Assembly (NCBI GenBank): GCA_900316955.1
Contig: ONEX01000006.1
Span: 1 to 64,000, forward strand
Length of the DNA stretch: 64,000 bases
Source of the DNA: an uncultured Bacteroidales bacterium
GTDB taxonomy: Bacteria > Bacteroidota > Bacteroidia > Bacteroidales > UBA932
Direction of reading: 5' to 3'
Shown here: positions 35,437-43,745 of the stretch, piece by piece
How the letters are laid out: each line of letters opens with the position of its first letter
Numbering within the stretch: position 1 is the first letter of the stretch
Position numbers and translations under genes: made by a program
The notes under the pieces: model-generated
Seen by the model: only the letters and a program-made list of their open reading frames with translations
Database searches by the model: none
What the model was told of the DNA's origin: nothing

Positions 35437-35853
35437 ATGGAACCGCATCCCATCACCGATACCTCCCTCGAATTCGCCTTCATGGGCGAGATCAAAGCGG
35501 GATTCCCCTCCCCGGCCGAAGACGTCCGGGAAAAGCTGGACCTCGTGAAACTCCTGGTGCGTCACAGCGCATCCACCTTCTTCTTCCGTGTGGACGGTGT
35601 GTCCATGGTGGACGCCGACATGGATGAGGGGGACATCCTCATCGTGGACCGCGCCGTGGAGCCGTACAACGACTGCAAGGCGGTCTGTTTCATCGATGGG
35701 GAATACACCGTCAAGCGGGTGGAGATCCATGAGGACGGCGCCCTCCTGCTGCCCTGCAACGAGCACAATCCCAAGTACAAGCCCATCCCGGTGGGCCCGG
35801 ACAACCAGTTCCTCATCTGGGGCGTGGTGACCTGGGTCATCAAGAAGGCCTGA
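35437..35853 (+). CDS. umuD: UmuD-like SOS mutagenesis protein (S24 peptidase)
   Basis: 138 residues, the size of E. coli UmuD. The self-cleavage site is Ala21-Gly22 (KAGFPSPAED) and the Ser/Lys dyad is Ser56 (GVSM) and Lys93 (VKRV), with spacing almost identical to E. coli. RecA-stimulated cleavage gives UmuD', which joins UmuC as DNA polymerase V. It sits 10 bases before umuC. No LexA-type operator could be recognised because none is established for this lineage. Confidence 0.95.
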   Translation: MEPHPITDTSLEFAFMGEIKAGFPSPAEDVREKLDLVKLLVRHSASTFFFRVDGVSMVDADMDEGDILIVDRAVEPYNDCKAVCFIDGEYTVKRVEIHEDGALLLPCNEHNPKYKPIPVGPDNQFLIWGVVTWVIKKA

Positions 35854-35863
35854 CCGAGCGCCC

Positions 35864-37129
35864 ATGTACGCCCTGGCCGACTGCAACAATTTCTTCGCTT
35901 CGTGCGAACGGGTTTTCCGTCCGGACCTGAACGGGAAACCGGTCATCGTGCTGTCCAACAACGACGGCTGCGCGGTAGCCCGCTCCAACGAGGCGAAGGC
36001 GCTCGGCATCAAGATGGGCGACCCCTATTTCAAGATCAAGGACATCATCGAGCGGAACCACGTCGCGGTGTTCTCGTCCAATTTCGCGCTGTACGGCGAC
36101 ATGTCGCGCCGGGTGCAGGAAGTGCTCCGCAGCTTCGCCCCGGCCGTGGAGCAGTATTCCATCGACGAGGCCTTCCTGGACCTGACGGGGATGGAGAATG
36201 TCGATTTCGCCGCCTTCGCCCGGGAGGTTTCCCGCGCCTGCTGGAAGTATACGTCCATTCCGGTTTCCGTGGGCGTCGCCCCGACGAAAACCCTGGCGAA
36301 GATCGCCTCGAAGCTCTGCAAGCAGTATCCCAAGCTCCAGGGCGGGTGCTATATGTACCGCCCGCAGGACATCGAGAAGGTGCTCCGCAAGTTCCCGGCG
36401 AAGGATGTCTGGGGCATCGGCCGCCGGTCGGTGAAAAAGCTCGAGTCGATGGGCGTGAAAACGGCCTGGGACTACACCCAGCTCCCGGAAACGACTGTCC
36501 GGAAGCTCTTCGCGCTCCCCGGATTCCGCACCTGGAAGGAGCTCAAGGGCATCCCCTGCGTGGAGTTCGAGGATATGGTCGAACCCAAGCAGAGCATCTG
36601 CGTTTCGCGCTCTTTCGCGCACGAAATCACCACTTTACCGGAGCTGACCGAGCAAGTGGCGACCTTCGCCGTGAGCGCCGTCGCGAAGCTCCGGAAGCAG
36701 GGCTCCCTGGCCCAGGAACTGACCGTCTTCGCGATGACGAACCGCTTCAAGGACGACGCGCCGCAGACTTCAGGCGGCGTGTGCATGCCCTTCCCCGACG
36801 CCACGGCGGACCACCGCACGGTGGTCCTCGCGGCGGTGGAAGGCTGCCGCCGGCTATTCCGCCCCGGTTTCGGCTACAAGAAGGCCGGCGTGGTGTTCAC
36901 GCGGATCGTCCAGGCCGCGGACCACACCCGTTCCCTGTTCGAGGACGAGGCGGCCGCCGGCAAGGAGGCGCGCCTGTCCGAGACCCTGGACACGATCACG
37001 CGCACCTTCGGGCCCGGCGCCGTCCTCTTCGGCGCCCAGGGCGACGGCACCATCCGGAACGCCCGCGAACACCAATCCCCCCACTATACCACCCTGTGGA
37101 CCGACATCCCCGGCGTAAAGGTGGAATAA
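35864..37129 (+). CDS. umuC: UmuC-like Y-family DNA polymerase (Pol V catalytic subunit)
   Basis: 421 residues. Catalytic acids are Asp6 (YALADCNNFF) and Asp101-Glu102 (YSIDEAFLD). Palm, helix-hairpin-helix thumb (AKDVWGIGRRSVKKLESMG) and little-finger domains follow in order. It performs error-prone translesion synthesis with UmuD'. The umuDC pair is complete and intact here, and has no adjacent mobile-element genes although such pairs are often mobile. Confidence 0.96.
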   Translation: MYALADCNNFFASCERVFRPDLNGKPVIVLSNNDGCAVARSNEAKALGIKMGDPYFKIKDIIERNHVAVFSSNFALYGDMSRRVQEVLRSFAPAVEQYSIDEAFLDLTGMENVDFAAFAREVSRACWKYTSIPVSVGVAPTKTLAKIASKLCKQYPKLQGGCYMYRPQDIEKVLRKFPAKDVWGIGRRSVKKLESMGVKTAWDYTQLPETTVRKLFALPGFRTWKELKGIPCVEFEDMVEPKQSICVSRSFAHEITTLPELTEQVATFAVSAVAKLRKQGSLAQELTVFAMTNRFKDDAPQTSGGVCMPFPDATADHRTVVLAAVEGCRRLFRPGFGYKKAGVVFTRIVQAADHTRSLFEDEAAAGKEARLSETLDTITRTFGPGAVLFGAQGDGTIRNAREHQSPHYTTLWTDIPGVKVE

Positions 37130-37143
37130 TCCAGAATTTTGCC

Positions 37144-37151
37144 TATCTTTG
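37144..37151 (+). promoter_or_regulatory. -7 box placing the polA start near its ATG
   Basis: TATCTTTG ends only 6 bases before the polA ATG, so the predicted transcript would begin at or within a few bases of the start codon (leaderless or nearly so). Confidence 0.5.
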
Positions 37152-37157
37152 TTTGAT

Positions 37158-39788
37158 ATGGACAAACTGTTTCTCATTGACGGACACGCGCTCGTCTTCA
37201 AGATGTACTACGCCTTCCTGCGAAGGCCGATGATCAACTCGAAGGGGGCGGACATGTCCATCCTGTACGGCTTTACGAAGTACCTGCTGGAGATGGTGGA
37301 GCGGGAGAAGCCCACGCATCTGGCGGTGGCGTTCGACCCGCCGGGCGGCACCTTCCGCAACGAGCTGTACCCCGAGTACAAGGGTACGCGCCCGCCCACT
37401 CCGCAGCTCATCATCGACGCGCTGGAGCCCCTCACGGAGCTGGTGCAGGCGATGAACATCCCCGTGCTGATGATCAAGGGGTTCGAAGCCGACGACGTCA
37501 TCGGCTCGATGGCCCTCCGCAGCGCGCGGGAAGGGATGGACGTCTATATGGTCACGCCCGACAAGGACTACGGCCAGCTCATCTCGGAGCACGTGTTCCA
37601 GTACAAGCCCGGAAAATCCGGCGGGGACGACGAGATCGTCGACCGCACGGCCATCTGCGAGAAATGGGGCATCCTGGACCCGGTCCAGATCATCGACATG
37701 CTCGCCATCTGCGGCGACTCGGCGGACAACGTGCCGGGCGTCAAGGGCGTCGGCGAGGTGGGTGCCGGGAAGCTGATTTCCAAGTACGGCAGCATCGAGA
37801 ACATCTATGCCCATCTCTCCGAGCTCTCCCCGCGCCAGCAGGCGCAGTTCGAGGAGGCGCGGAGCTATATCGGCCTGTCCAAGGAGCTCGTGACCATCAA
37901 GACCGACATCCCGCTGGAAACGACGGCGGAGGACATGCGGCTGGACATGAACTTCTCCCCCGCCATCGCGGACCTCTTCGAGAAATACGAGTTCAACTCC
38001 CTCAAGCGCTTCATCGCGCACGTGGGGCCTTCGGCGGCCTCGCAGGAGAGAAAAGAGTTCATTGTCAATGACATAACGCCGGCCGAAATGGTTCAGGTCG
38101 TGAAGAAGGCTGGCTGCTGCGGCCTCATCACCGAGGCGTATTCCGAGGGCATCTTCGCCCCCGTCAAGCGGGTCATCCTCGGCTGCGAGAACAAGGCCTG
38201 CACGGTCTCCGGGGACCGGCTGGACGCCGTCCGCGAGCTCCTGGAGGACGCGTCCATCGACAAATACGGCTACGACCTCAAGCTGCAGGCGAACCTCCTC
38301 GCCCATGCGGGCATCGCGCTGGAAGGCCGCTGGTACGACATTCCGCTGATGCACTACCTCATCGACCCGGAGAAGAGCCACGCCGTGGACATCCTCGCGC
38401 GGAGCTACCTCAACGTCGAACTGCAGGAGGCCCCGGCGGAGGCCGGGACGGGCTCGCTGTTCGACGAGGCGCCCGAGGAGACCGCGGCCTCCCGCTCCCG
38501 CGAGGCGGCCGCCCTCGTCCTCCTCGGCGGCAAGGTCCTCGACGAGCTCGCCGACCGGAAGAAGCTCTACGACGACATGGAGGAGCCGCTTTCCAAGGTG
38601 CTCGCGAAGATGGAGCGCGCCGGCGTGAAAGTGGACCTGCGGCAGCTGGACCACTTCGCCCAGGGTCTCCGGAAGGAACTCGAGGAGCGGCAGGCACACA
38701 TCCGGGAGATGGTCGGCGAGCCCGACTTGAACATCTCCTCCCCCAAGCAGGTGGGCGACATCCTGTTCGACAAGCTGAAGCTGGACCCGAAGGCCAAGAA
38801 GAGCGCCCGGGGCCAGTATTCCACCGACGAGGCCACCCTCCTCGCCATCGCGGACCGGCATCCGGTCGTGGACGAGATCCTCGAATTCCGCGCGGTCAAG
38901 AAACTGTTATCGACCTATATCGAACCGTTCCCGGCCTATGTCTCGCCGGTGGACGGCCGTGTCCATACGACGTTCAATCAGGCGCTTACGGCCACCGGCC
39001 GCCTGTCCAGCTCGAACCCGAACCTGCAGAACATCCCCATCCGCACCGAACGCGGCAAGGAGATCCGCAAGGCCTTTATCCCGGGGACGCCCGAGGGCGT
39101 GATCGTATCGGCCGACTACTCGCAGATCGAGCTCCGCATCATGGCGCACCTCAGCCAGGACGGACACCTCGTGAAGGCGTTCCGCGACGGGGATGACGTC
39201 CACGCCGCCACGGCGGCGAAGATCTACGGCATCCCCCTGTCCGAGGTGACGCGTGAGCAGCGCGGCCGCGCCAAGACGGCGAACTTCGGCATCATGTACG
39301 GCATCTCGTCCTTCGGCCTCGCGCAGCGGCTGCACCTGGGCCGGAAGGAAGCCAAGGACCTGATCGACGGCTACTTCGCCTCCTTCCCCGCCATCCGGTC
39401 GTTCATCGACGACAGCATCGGCTTCGCCCGCGAGAACGGGTATGTGGAGACGCTCTTCGGCCGCCGCCGCTACCTGCCGGACATCAACGCGAAGAACGCC
39501 ACCGTGCGTTCCCTGGCCGAACGCAACGCCGTCAACGCCCCCATCCAGGGCACCGCGGCGGACATCATCAAACTCGCGATGATCGGCGTGGACAAGCGCC
39601 TCACGGAGGCCGGCCTCAAGAGCCGGATGGTCCTGCAGATCCACGACGAACTGATGTTCGACGCCGTCCCGGAAGAGGTTCCGGCGCTGAAGAAGATCGT
39701 CGTCGATGTCATGGAGAATGTATTGAAACTGTCCGTCCCGCTCACGGTCGAGTGCAGCGACGGCAAGAACTGGCTGGAGGCGCACTGA
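37158..39788 (+). CDS. polA: DNA polymerase I
   Basis: 876 residues from the ATG at 37158 (an in-frame TTG 9 bases earlier is disfavoured). The 5'-nuclease domain covers about 1-290 (FLIDGHALVFK, GFEADDVIG, DKDYGQL), a 3'-5' exonuclease-like domain about 300-470 and the polymerase about 480-876, with motif A Asp653 (ADYSQIELR) and motif C Asp830 (QIHDELMFD). The exonuclease domain has lost the DxE metal-binding motif (LITEAYSEG in its place), so proofreading is unlikely. It fills gaps in repair and Okazaki fragment processing. Confidence 0.97.
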   Translation: MDKLFLIDGHALVFKMYYAFLRRPMINSKGADMSILYGFTKYLLEMVEREKPTHLAVAFDPPGGTFRNELYPEYKGTRPPTPQLIIDALEPLTELVQAMNIPVLMIKGFEADDVIGSMALRSAREGMDVYMVTPDKDYGQLISEHVFQYKPGKSGGDDEIVDRTAICEKWGILDPVQIIDMLAICGDSADNVPGVKGVGEVGAGKLISKYGSIENIYAHLSELSPRQQAQFEEARSYIGLSKELVTIKTDIPLETTAEDMRLDMNFSPAIADLFEKYEFNSLKRFIAHVGPSAASQERKEFIVNDITPAEMVQVVKKAGCCGLITEAYSEGIFAPVKRVILGCENKACTVSGDRLDAVRELLEDASIDKYGYDLKLQANLLAHAGIALEGRWYDIPLMHYLIDPEKSHAVDILARSYLNVELQEAPAEAGTGSLFDEAPEETAASRSREAAALVLLGGKVLDELADRKKLYDDMEEPLSKVLAKMERAGVKVDLRQLDHFAQGLRKELEERQAHIREMVGEPDLNISSPKQVGDILFDKLKLDPKAKKSARGQYSTDEATLLAIADRHPVVDEILEFRAVKKLLSTYIEPFPAYVSPVDGRVHTTFNQALTATGRLSSSNPNLQNIPIRTERGKEIRKAFIPGTPEGVIVSADYSQIELRIMAHLSQDGHLVKAFRDGDDVHAATAAKIYGIPLSEVTREQRGRAKTANFGIMYGISSFGLAQRLHLGRKEAKDLIDGYFASFPAIRSFIDDSIGFARENGYVETLFGRRRYLPDINAKNATVRSLAERNAVNAPIQGTAADIIKLAMIGVDKRLTEAGLKSRMVLQIHDELMFDAVPEEVPALKKIVVDVMENVLKLSVPLTVECSDGKNWLEAH

Positions 39789-39789
39789 G

Positions 39790-40374
39790 ATGGGATACCT
39801 GGATATGCCTGAGAAAGAGCTGGTGCAACGCGCCGTCGCCGGCGACCAGATGGCCTACCGCGCCATCTACCAGCTGCACGAAAAAGCCATCCGCGGGCGC
39901 GTGAGCGGCTATTTCAAGTGGAAGGCCGACGTGGACGACGTCGTGTCGGAGAGCTTCCAGAAAGCCTTCGTGAACCTGCCGCACTTCGACACGGAGCGCG
40001 AGCTGCGGCCATGGCTGTCCACCATCGCCACCCACACCGCCCTGGACCACCTCGCCAGCATCAAACGCGAGGACCAGAAGAAGGAGGGCATGAAGCAGAC
40101 GGCCGGCGAAGACATGCCCGGGGGCCAGGATCCCCTGACGGAGGTCTCCCCGGAGGAAGAGATCATCAACGACGAGAACCACGAGCGGCTGATGGCCTTC
40201 ATCGAGGAGCTCTCCCCCCTGTACAAGGAGGTGATGGTCAAGTACATGATCGAGGAGCTGGAATACGAGGAAATTGCCAAGGAACTGAAACTGGAGCTGA
40301 ACACGGTCCGCACCCGCATCCGCCGCGGCAAGCAGCAGCTGGCGGAGATGATGCTCCGAGGAGAAATCGAATGA
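39790..40374 (+). CDS. ECF-type RNA polymerase sigma factor
   Basis: 194 residues. Sigma region 2 is at about 20-90 (VDDVVSESFQKAFVNLPHFD, then LRPWLSTIATHTALDHL) and region 4 at about 140-190 (LSPLYKEVMVKYMIEELEYEEIAKEL). A charged linker (KREDQKKEGMKQTAGEDMP) joins them. It starts one base after the polA stop and overlaps rsmG by 4 bases. No anti-sigma gene is adjacent, so regulation must come through transcription or a distant factor. Confidence 0.9.
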   Translation: MGYLDMPEKELVQRAVAGDQMAYRAIYQLHEKAIRGRVSGYFKWKADVDDVVSESFQKAFVNLPHFDTERELRPWLSTIATHTALDHLASIKREDQKKEGMKQTAGEDMPGGQDPLTEVSPEEEIINDENHERLMAFIEELSPLYKEVMVKYMIEELEYEEIAKELKLELNTVRTRIRRGKQQLAEMMLRGEIE

Positions 40375-41024
40375 CACCGCAGGAATTCATCGACTTTGTC
40401 CGGTCCGATTTCGACCTGACGCCCACGCAGGAGGAACAGTTCCTTGCCTGCGACGCCCTGTACCGCGACTGGAACGCGAAGATCAACGTGATCTCGCGGA
40501 AGGACATCGACGGTCTCTACGACCATCACGTCCTTCACTCCCTCGCCATCGCCCGTTACCTGCTCACGCAGCCGGAAACGCTGGAGAAGTTCCGCACGGC
40601 CGATGTCCTGGACCTCGGCACCGGCGGCGGCTTCCCGGGCATCCCGCTGGCCATCCTGTTCCCGGAGGCCAAGTTCACGCTGTGCGATTCCGTGGGCAAG
40701 AAAACCATCGTCGCAAAGGCCGTAGCCGAGGCCCTGGGGCTGAAGAACGTGGAAGTGGTCAATGCCCGGGCGGAATCCCTTCCGAAGCCGTTCAATTTCG
40801 TCGTCTCCCGCGCCGTCGCCTCGCTCCCGGACTTCTACCCCTGGGTGAAGGGCAAGTTCACCGACGGCATCCTCTACCTCAAGGGCGGCGACGTCGTCGA
40901 GGAGATTGCCGACGTAATGGCCCGCCACCGCCTCCGCCGCGGCTCCGTCCACACCTGGCCCGTCTCCGCCTGGCTCCACGACCCCTACTACGACGGGAAA
41001 TTGGTGATTTTTATTGAAAAATAA
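40371..41024 (+). CDS. rsmG: 16S rRNA (guanine(527)-N7)-methyltransferase
   Basis: 217 residues, Rossmann-fold SAM methyltransferase. Family segments are NVISRKDIDGLYDHHVLHSL, the SAM-binding LDLGTGGGFPGIPLAI and SRAVASLPDFYPW. It methylates G527 in the 530 loop of 16S rRNA. The ATG overlaps the sigma factor stop (ATGA), indicating coupling. Confidence 0.95.
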   Translation: MTPQEFIDFVRSDFDLTPTQEEQFLACDALYRDWNAKINVISRKDIDGLYDHHVLHSLAIARYLLTQPETLEKFRTADVLDLGTGGGFPGIPLAILFPEAKFTLCDSVGKKTIVAKAVAEALGLKNVEVVNARAESLPKPFNFVVSRAVASLPDFYPWVKGKFTDGILYLKGGDVVEEIADVMARHRLRRGSVHTWPVSAWLHDPYYDGKLVIFIEK

Positions 41025-41025
41025 A

Positions 41026-41057
41026 TTTGGCGGTTTCCCCCGAAATTGCTACCTTTG
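41026..41057 (+). promoter_or_regulatory. Promoter of rpmH
   Basis: TTTGG (41026-41030) and TACCTTTG (41050-41057), spaced by 19 bases, with a leader of about 50 bases. Confidence 0.75.
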
Positions 41058-41111
41058 CAGTCCGTCCGTGAAAACGGCTCCAAATCAGCAAAAATATAAA
41101 AGATAAATACG

Positions 41112-41264
41112 ATGAAAAGAACATTTCAACCCTCCAACCGCAAGCGCGTGAACAAGCACGGCTTCCGCGCCCGCATGGCTTCCGCCAACGGCCGCCGCGT
41201 GCTCTCCGCCCGTCGTCGTCACTGCCGCAAGAAGCTCACCGTCTCCGACGAGGACCGCTGGTAG
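41112..41264 (+). CDS. rpmH: 50S ribosomal protein L34
   Basis: 50 residues, [20 protein letters not shown] onward, the standard L34 sequence with a basic core and a short acidic tail (TVSDEDRW). It is a structural protein of the large subunit. It stands alone between a promoter and a strong terminator; rnpA, its usual partner in many bacteria, does not follow. Confidence 0.98.
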   Translation: MKRTFQPSNRKRVNKHGFRARMASANGRRVLSARRRHCRKKLTVSDEDRW

Positions 41265-41286
41265 TCGATCGCCGCATCAGAAACTG

Positions 41287-41320
41287 AAGAGGATGACCCA
41301 TAGGAGGTCATCCTCTTTCT
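41287..41320 (+). terminator. Terminator of rpmH
   Basis: A 12-base perfect stem AAGAGGATGACC/GGTCATCCTCTT with a CATAGGA loop, followed by TCTTTAT. Confidence 0.9.
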
Positions 41321-41348
41321 TTATGATGCTTTGGTTTCTTTTCAGTGA

Positions 41349-41762
41349 CTACTCGCACTCAATTACCATCAAATTGCTCTGCTGTATCGTCACGGCTCCG
41401 AACTTGGAATGGGAAGAGTTGGAACAAAAGATGGTGCATGTTCTTTCCTTTCCCGTATCGTTCGGCAGGAGAGTGATGACGATGCCCCTGGATTCAGCGT
41501 CGTAAGTAACACTGCACCAAAGATTCACCAAGGGTGTTTTGGAATCGCCATCATCCTGCACGGTTTGTCCGTCAATCGTGATGGAACATGCCATGAGACT
41601 GCCCTCGTTCTCTGTGCCGGTCAAGAGTTTCTCTCCACCATTCGCATAGAAGGTCAACAATCTGCCGGCTACCGAAAGAGGGTTATCAACAATCGGATAG
41701 TCGTAATTGATGCAGCTGGAAAAGAGCAGGCTCCACCAGATGAGAATAAACACTCGTTTCAT
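41349..41762 (-). CDS. Small lipoprotein with BACON-like domain
   Basis: 137 residues. Signal MKRVFILIWWSLLFSSC gives acylated Cys17. The rest is one beta-sandwich whose second half (WCSVTYDAESRGIVITLLPNDTGKERTCTIFCSN, then VTIQQS) follows the pattern of BACON domains, which occur on Bacteroidota surface and periplasmic proteins and often bind glycans or mucin. Base composition is lower in GC than its neighbours, hinting at more recent arrival. No partner gene identifies its role. Confidence 0.7.
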   Translation of the reverse strand: MKRVFILIWWSLLFSSCINYDYPIVDNPLSVAGRLLTFYANGGEKLLTGTENEGSLMACSITIDGQTVQDDGDSKTPLVNLWCSVTYDAESRGIVITLLPNDTGKERTCTIFCSNSSHSKFGAVTIQQSNLMVIECE

Positions 41763-41800
41763 AGCAATAATCGTTCATTTTATCTTTGAAAGTTGGAAAA

Positions 41801-43030
41801 CTAATACCCAAGGTTGATTCTTATGCCGGTAGCGACGGAAAACATCACAGGATGCTCGCTTCGGTAGGTTACAAGCGAATGATTCCCAAGTTTTGGGTTG
41901 TCCGTCGGAATCCTCCAGCTCAGTTCCGGCTCCAGATAGATTCCCAGACGTTTTGTCACGTTCATTTGGATTCCCCCCGCCCCGACCAGGGAGAGGCTGG
42001 GCCTGTCCTTTTCCAGGTTCATCCCCGCGAGCGTCGCATTCAGGCAGAAATCCCCCAGTACGCCGCCACCCGCATAGACGTCAAACCGGGAATTGGAGGC
42101 GAATACCCAATCCAGCCGGACCGGAATCCCGAGATAATGGACTTGCTGCCGTTTTTCTCCGGTCTGGCTCATCGTGAACTTCGAGTTGTACAGGGAATAC
42201 TGCAACCCTGTCGATAGATACAGCTGTTCGGATAGGGGAAGCCTGGCGGAGAGACCGACCTGGATCGGGAAACAATGGGAGGACCGCTCCAAAATGTCTC
42301 TGACGGGCTCTTCCGAGGGGACGGGACCCTCTCCCGGATTGTCTGCATCGGCGAGGCCGGGCGGAATGGCTCCCGGACTTTGTATATCGGTCCAGTTGGC
42401 ATTGATGACCTTTCCAAAATGCGTCGCCAAGGCGGCCAGAATACCGGTTCCCAGGACTCCTCCCGCAGCCGGAGCCACTTTCAGGTTCACTCTCCGGGCT
42501 TTCTCCGTCATCGGGATGATAGGGGAAGTTGTCTCGGGGAATGTGCTCCTTATCGATGGCTTCGTGGTGGGTTGAGGCTGATCGGGGGTTTCGGAGGTGG
42601 CGAGCATTTCAGGGGCCACGGTTGTTTCAGTCGTCGCCGGCGCCTCCGTCTGGTTTTCGCCTATGGACGGGGATTCGGGAGCAACGGACTGGGGCCGGGC
42701 AGATGCCTTCTTGACTGGCATCGGGTAGACCAGGGTCGTGTCCGCGGGAGATTCGGCATTTGTGTCGACCGCTGCCTGGACGTAGGCCACGGGCGACTGC
42801 CGGATCGGTTCGATGTTCTCTTCCGGAGCTTTCGGACTCCTGAGAAGCAAGACGGCGGCGAGTCCTGCCGCAATGGCGGGAACGATTGCCCAAACGAACG
42901 GGAGACGCCTCGCCGTACGTGCGCTTTCGGCACCGTCGAAACGGGAATGGAACTCGTCAAAGACGCTCTCCGGAAGCGCGCCGTCGGGCTCTTCCAGTCT
43001 TTCTTTGATTATGTCTTCCCATTTTCTCAT
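41801..43030 (-). CDS. Anti-sigma-like N-terminus, membrane segment and outer-membrane beta-barrel in one protein
   Basis: 409 residues. The start is the ATG overlapping the sigma factor stop (ATGA). Residues 1-43 are charged and resemble Bacteroidota anti-sigma N-termini (MRKWEDIIKERLEEPDGALP). One membrane segment (about 45-64) follows, then a Pro/Thr/Ser/Glu-rich linker (about 65-215) with a second weak hydrophobic stretch (about 221-233), and a C-terminal domain (about 255-409) of the PorT/OmpA-barrel type with alternating strands (VGLSARLPLSEQLYLSTGLQY) ending IRINLGY. The combination suggests a protein able to signal from the outer membrane to the paired sigma factor; this is inferred. 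Confidence 0.8.
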   Translation of the reverse strand: MRKWEDIIKERLEEPDGALPESVFDEFHSRFDGAESARTARRLPFVWAIVPAIAAGLAAVLLLRSPKAPEENIEPIRQSPVAYVQAAVDTNAESPADTTLVYPMPVKKASARPQSVAPESPSIGENQTEAPATTETTVAPEMLATSETPDQPQPTTKPSIRSTFPETTSPIIPMTEKARRVNLKVAPAAGGVLGTGILAALATHFGKVINANWTDIQSPGAIPPGLADADNPGEGPVPSEEPVRDILERSSHCFPIQVGLSARLPLSEQLYLSTGLQYSLYNSKFTMSQTGEKRQQVHYLGIPVRLDWVFASNSRFDVYAGGGVLGDFCLNATLAGMNLEKDRPSLSLVGAGGIQMNVTKRLGIYLEPELSWRIPTDNPKLGNHSLVTYRSEHPVMFSVATGIRINLGY

Positions 43031-43587
43031 GAGTCTTGTTCCTTCAAGTAATGTCTGATCTTCTCTTTCAGTTGTTTCCTGGCCTTTGCCAGGATGCTGG
43101 TCGACCCGGTCTCGCTGATTCCCAGCATCAGGGCGATTTCCTGATGGGAGTACCCGTCCAGGCAGTACAGGTTGAAAACGGTCCTCCGCAAATCGGGCAG
43201 TTCGGCGATCCACGCCTGCAGTTTCTCCCTCGGTATCGTCACCATCTCCTGCTCGGTCGGTTCCGGGATGTTGTCGTGCACCGATAAGTCCATCGGAACC
43301 ATACGCCACCGTTGCCGTTTGAGCTGGTTGAGCGCCTTGTTGATGGCAATCCGGCTGATCCATCCGTACAGGGAACCTTTCCCCGTGTACTGAAACGACC
43401 CCATCTTGTCAATGGCCTGCAGGAGCGTTTCTAACATTAAATCTTTCGCATCGTCTTCGTCTCCGAGATATCGCTTGCAGAGTACATACACCCTGGCTGC
43501 ATATCTTCTATACAACTCATCTGCCGCCAATCTGTCTCTCTGTGAGCAGAGCCTGGCCAGCGCCTGCTCATCCAGATTATTATACAC
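43027..43587 (-). CDS. ECF-type RNA polymerase sigma factor
   Basis: 186 residues. Region 2 lies at about 25-95 (DEDDAKDLMLETLLQAIDKMGSF, then LYGWISRIAINKALNQLKR) and region 4 at about 125-180 (LPDLRRTVFNLYCLDGYSHQEIALMLGIS). It belongs to the sigma-70 family branch common in Bacteroidota. It overlaps the barrel fusion gene by 4 bases, so the two products are made together, the usual arrangement for a sigma factor and its anti-sigma. Confidence 0.93.
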   Translation of the reverse strand: MYNNLDEQALARLCSQRDRLAADELYRRYAARVYVLCKRYLGDEDDAKDLMLETLLQAIDKMGSFQYTGKGSLYGWISRIAINKALNQLKRQRWRMVPMDLSVHDNIPEPTEQEMVTIPREKLQAWIAELPDLRRTVFNLYCLDGYSHQEIALMLGISETGSTSILAKARKQLKEKIRHYLKEQDS

Positions 43588-43745
43588 CTACAAATCCATT
43601 GTCCGATTCAAAGATAGCGAGTTTTACAAGTGTTTCTACCCTATAAACACACAGATTGCCCAAATGCGTCTCAGGCAGGGCCACAAAAGCCAGAAACTGC
43701 ATGCAGGCCTTCCGGAATCTGCATTATTTTGTGTATCTTGCGGTT

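Noticed and set aside
35437-37129. The umuDC pair as cargo of a mobile element
   Set aside because: No transposase, integrase or direct repeats surround the genes, and base composition matches the neighbours.
41781-41788. TATCTTTG on the plus strand between two minus-strand genes
   Set aside because: It would only make RNA antisense to the barrel-fusion gene; no gene follows and no -33 box is evident, so it is probably chance.
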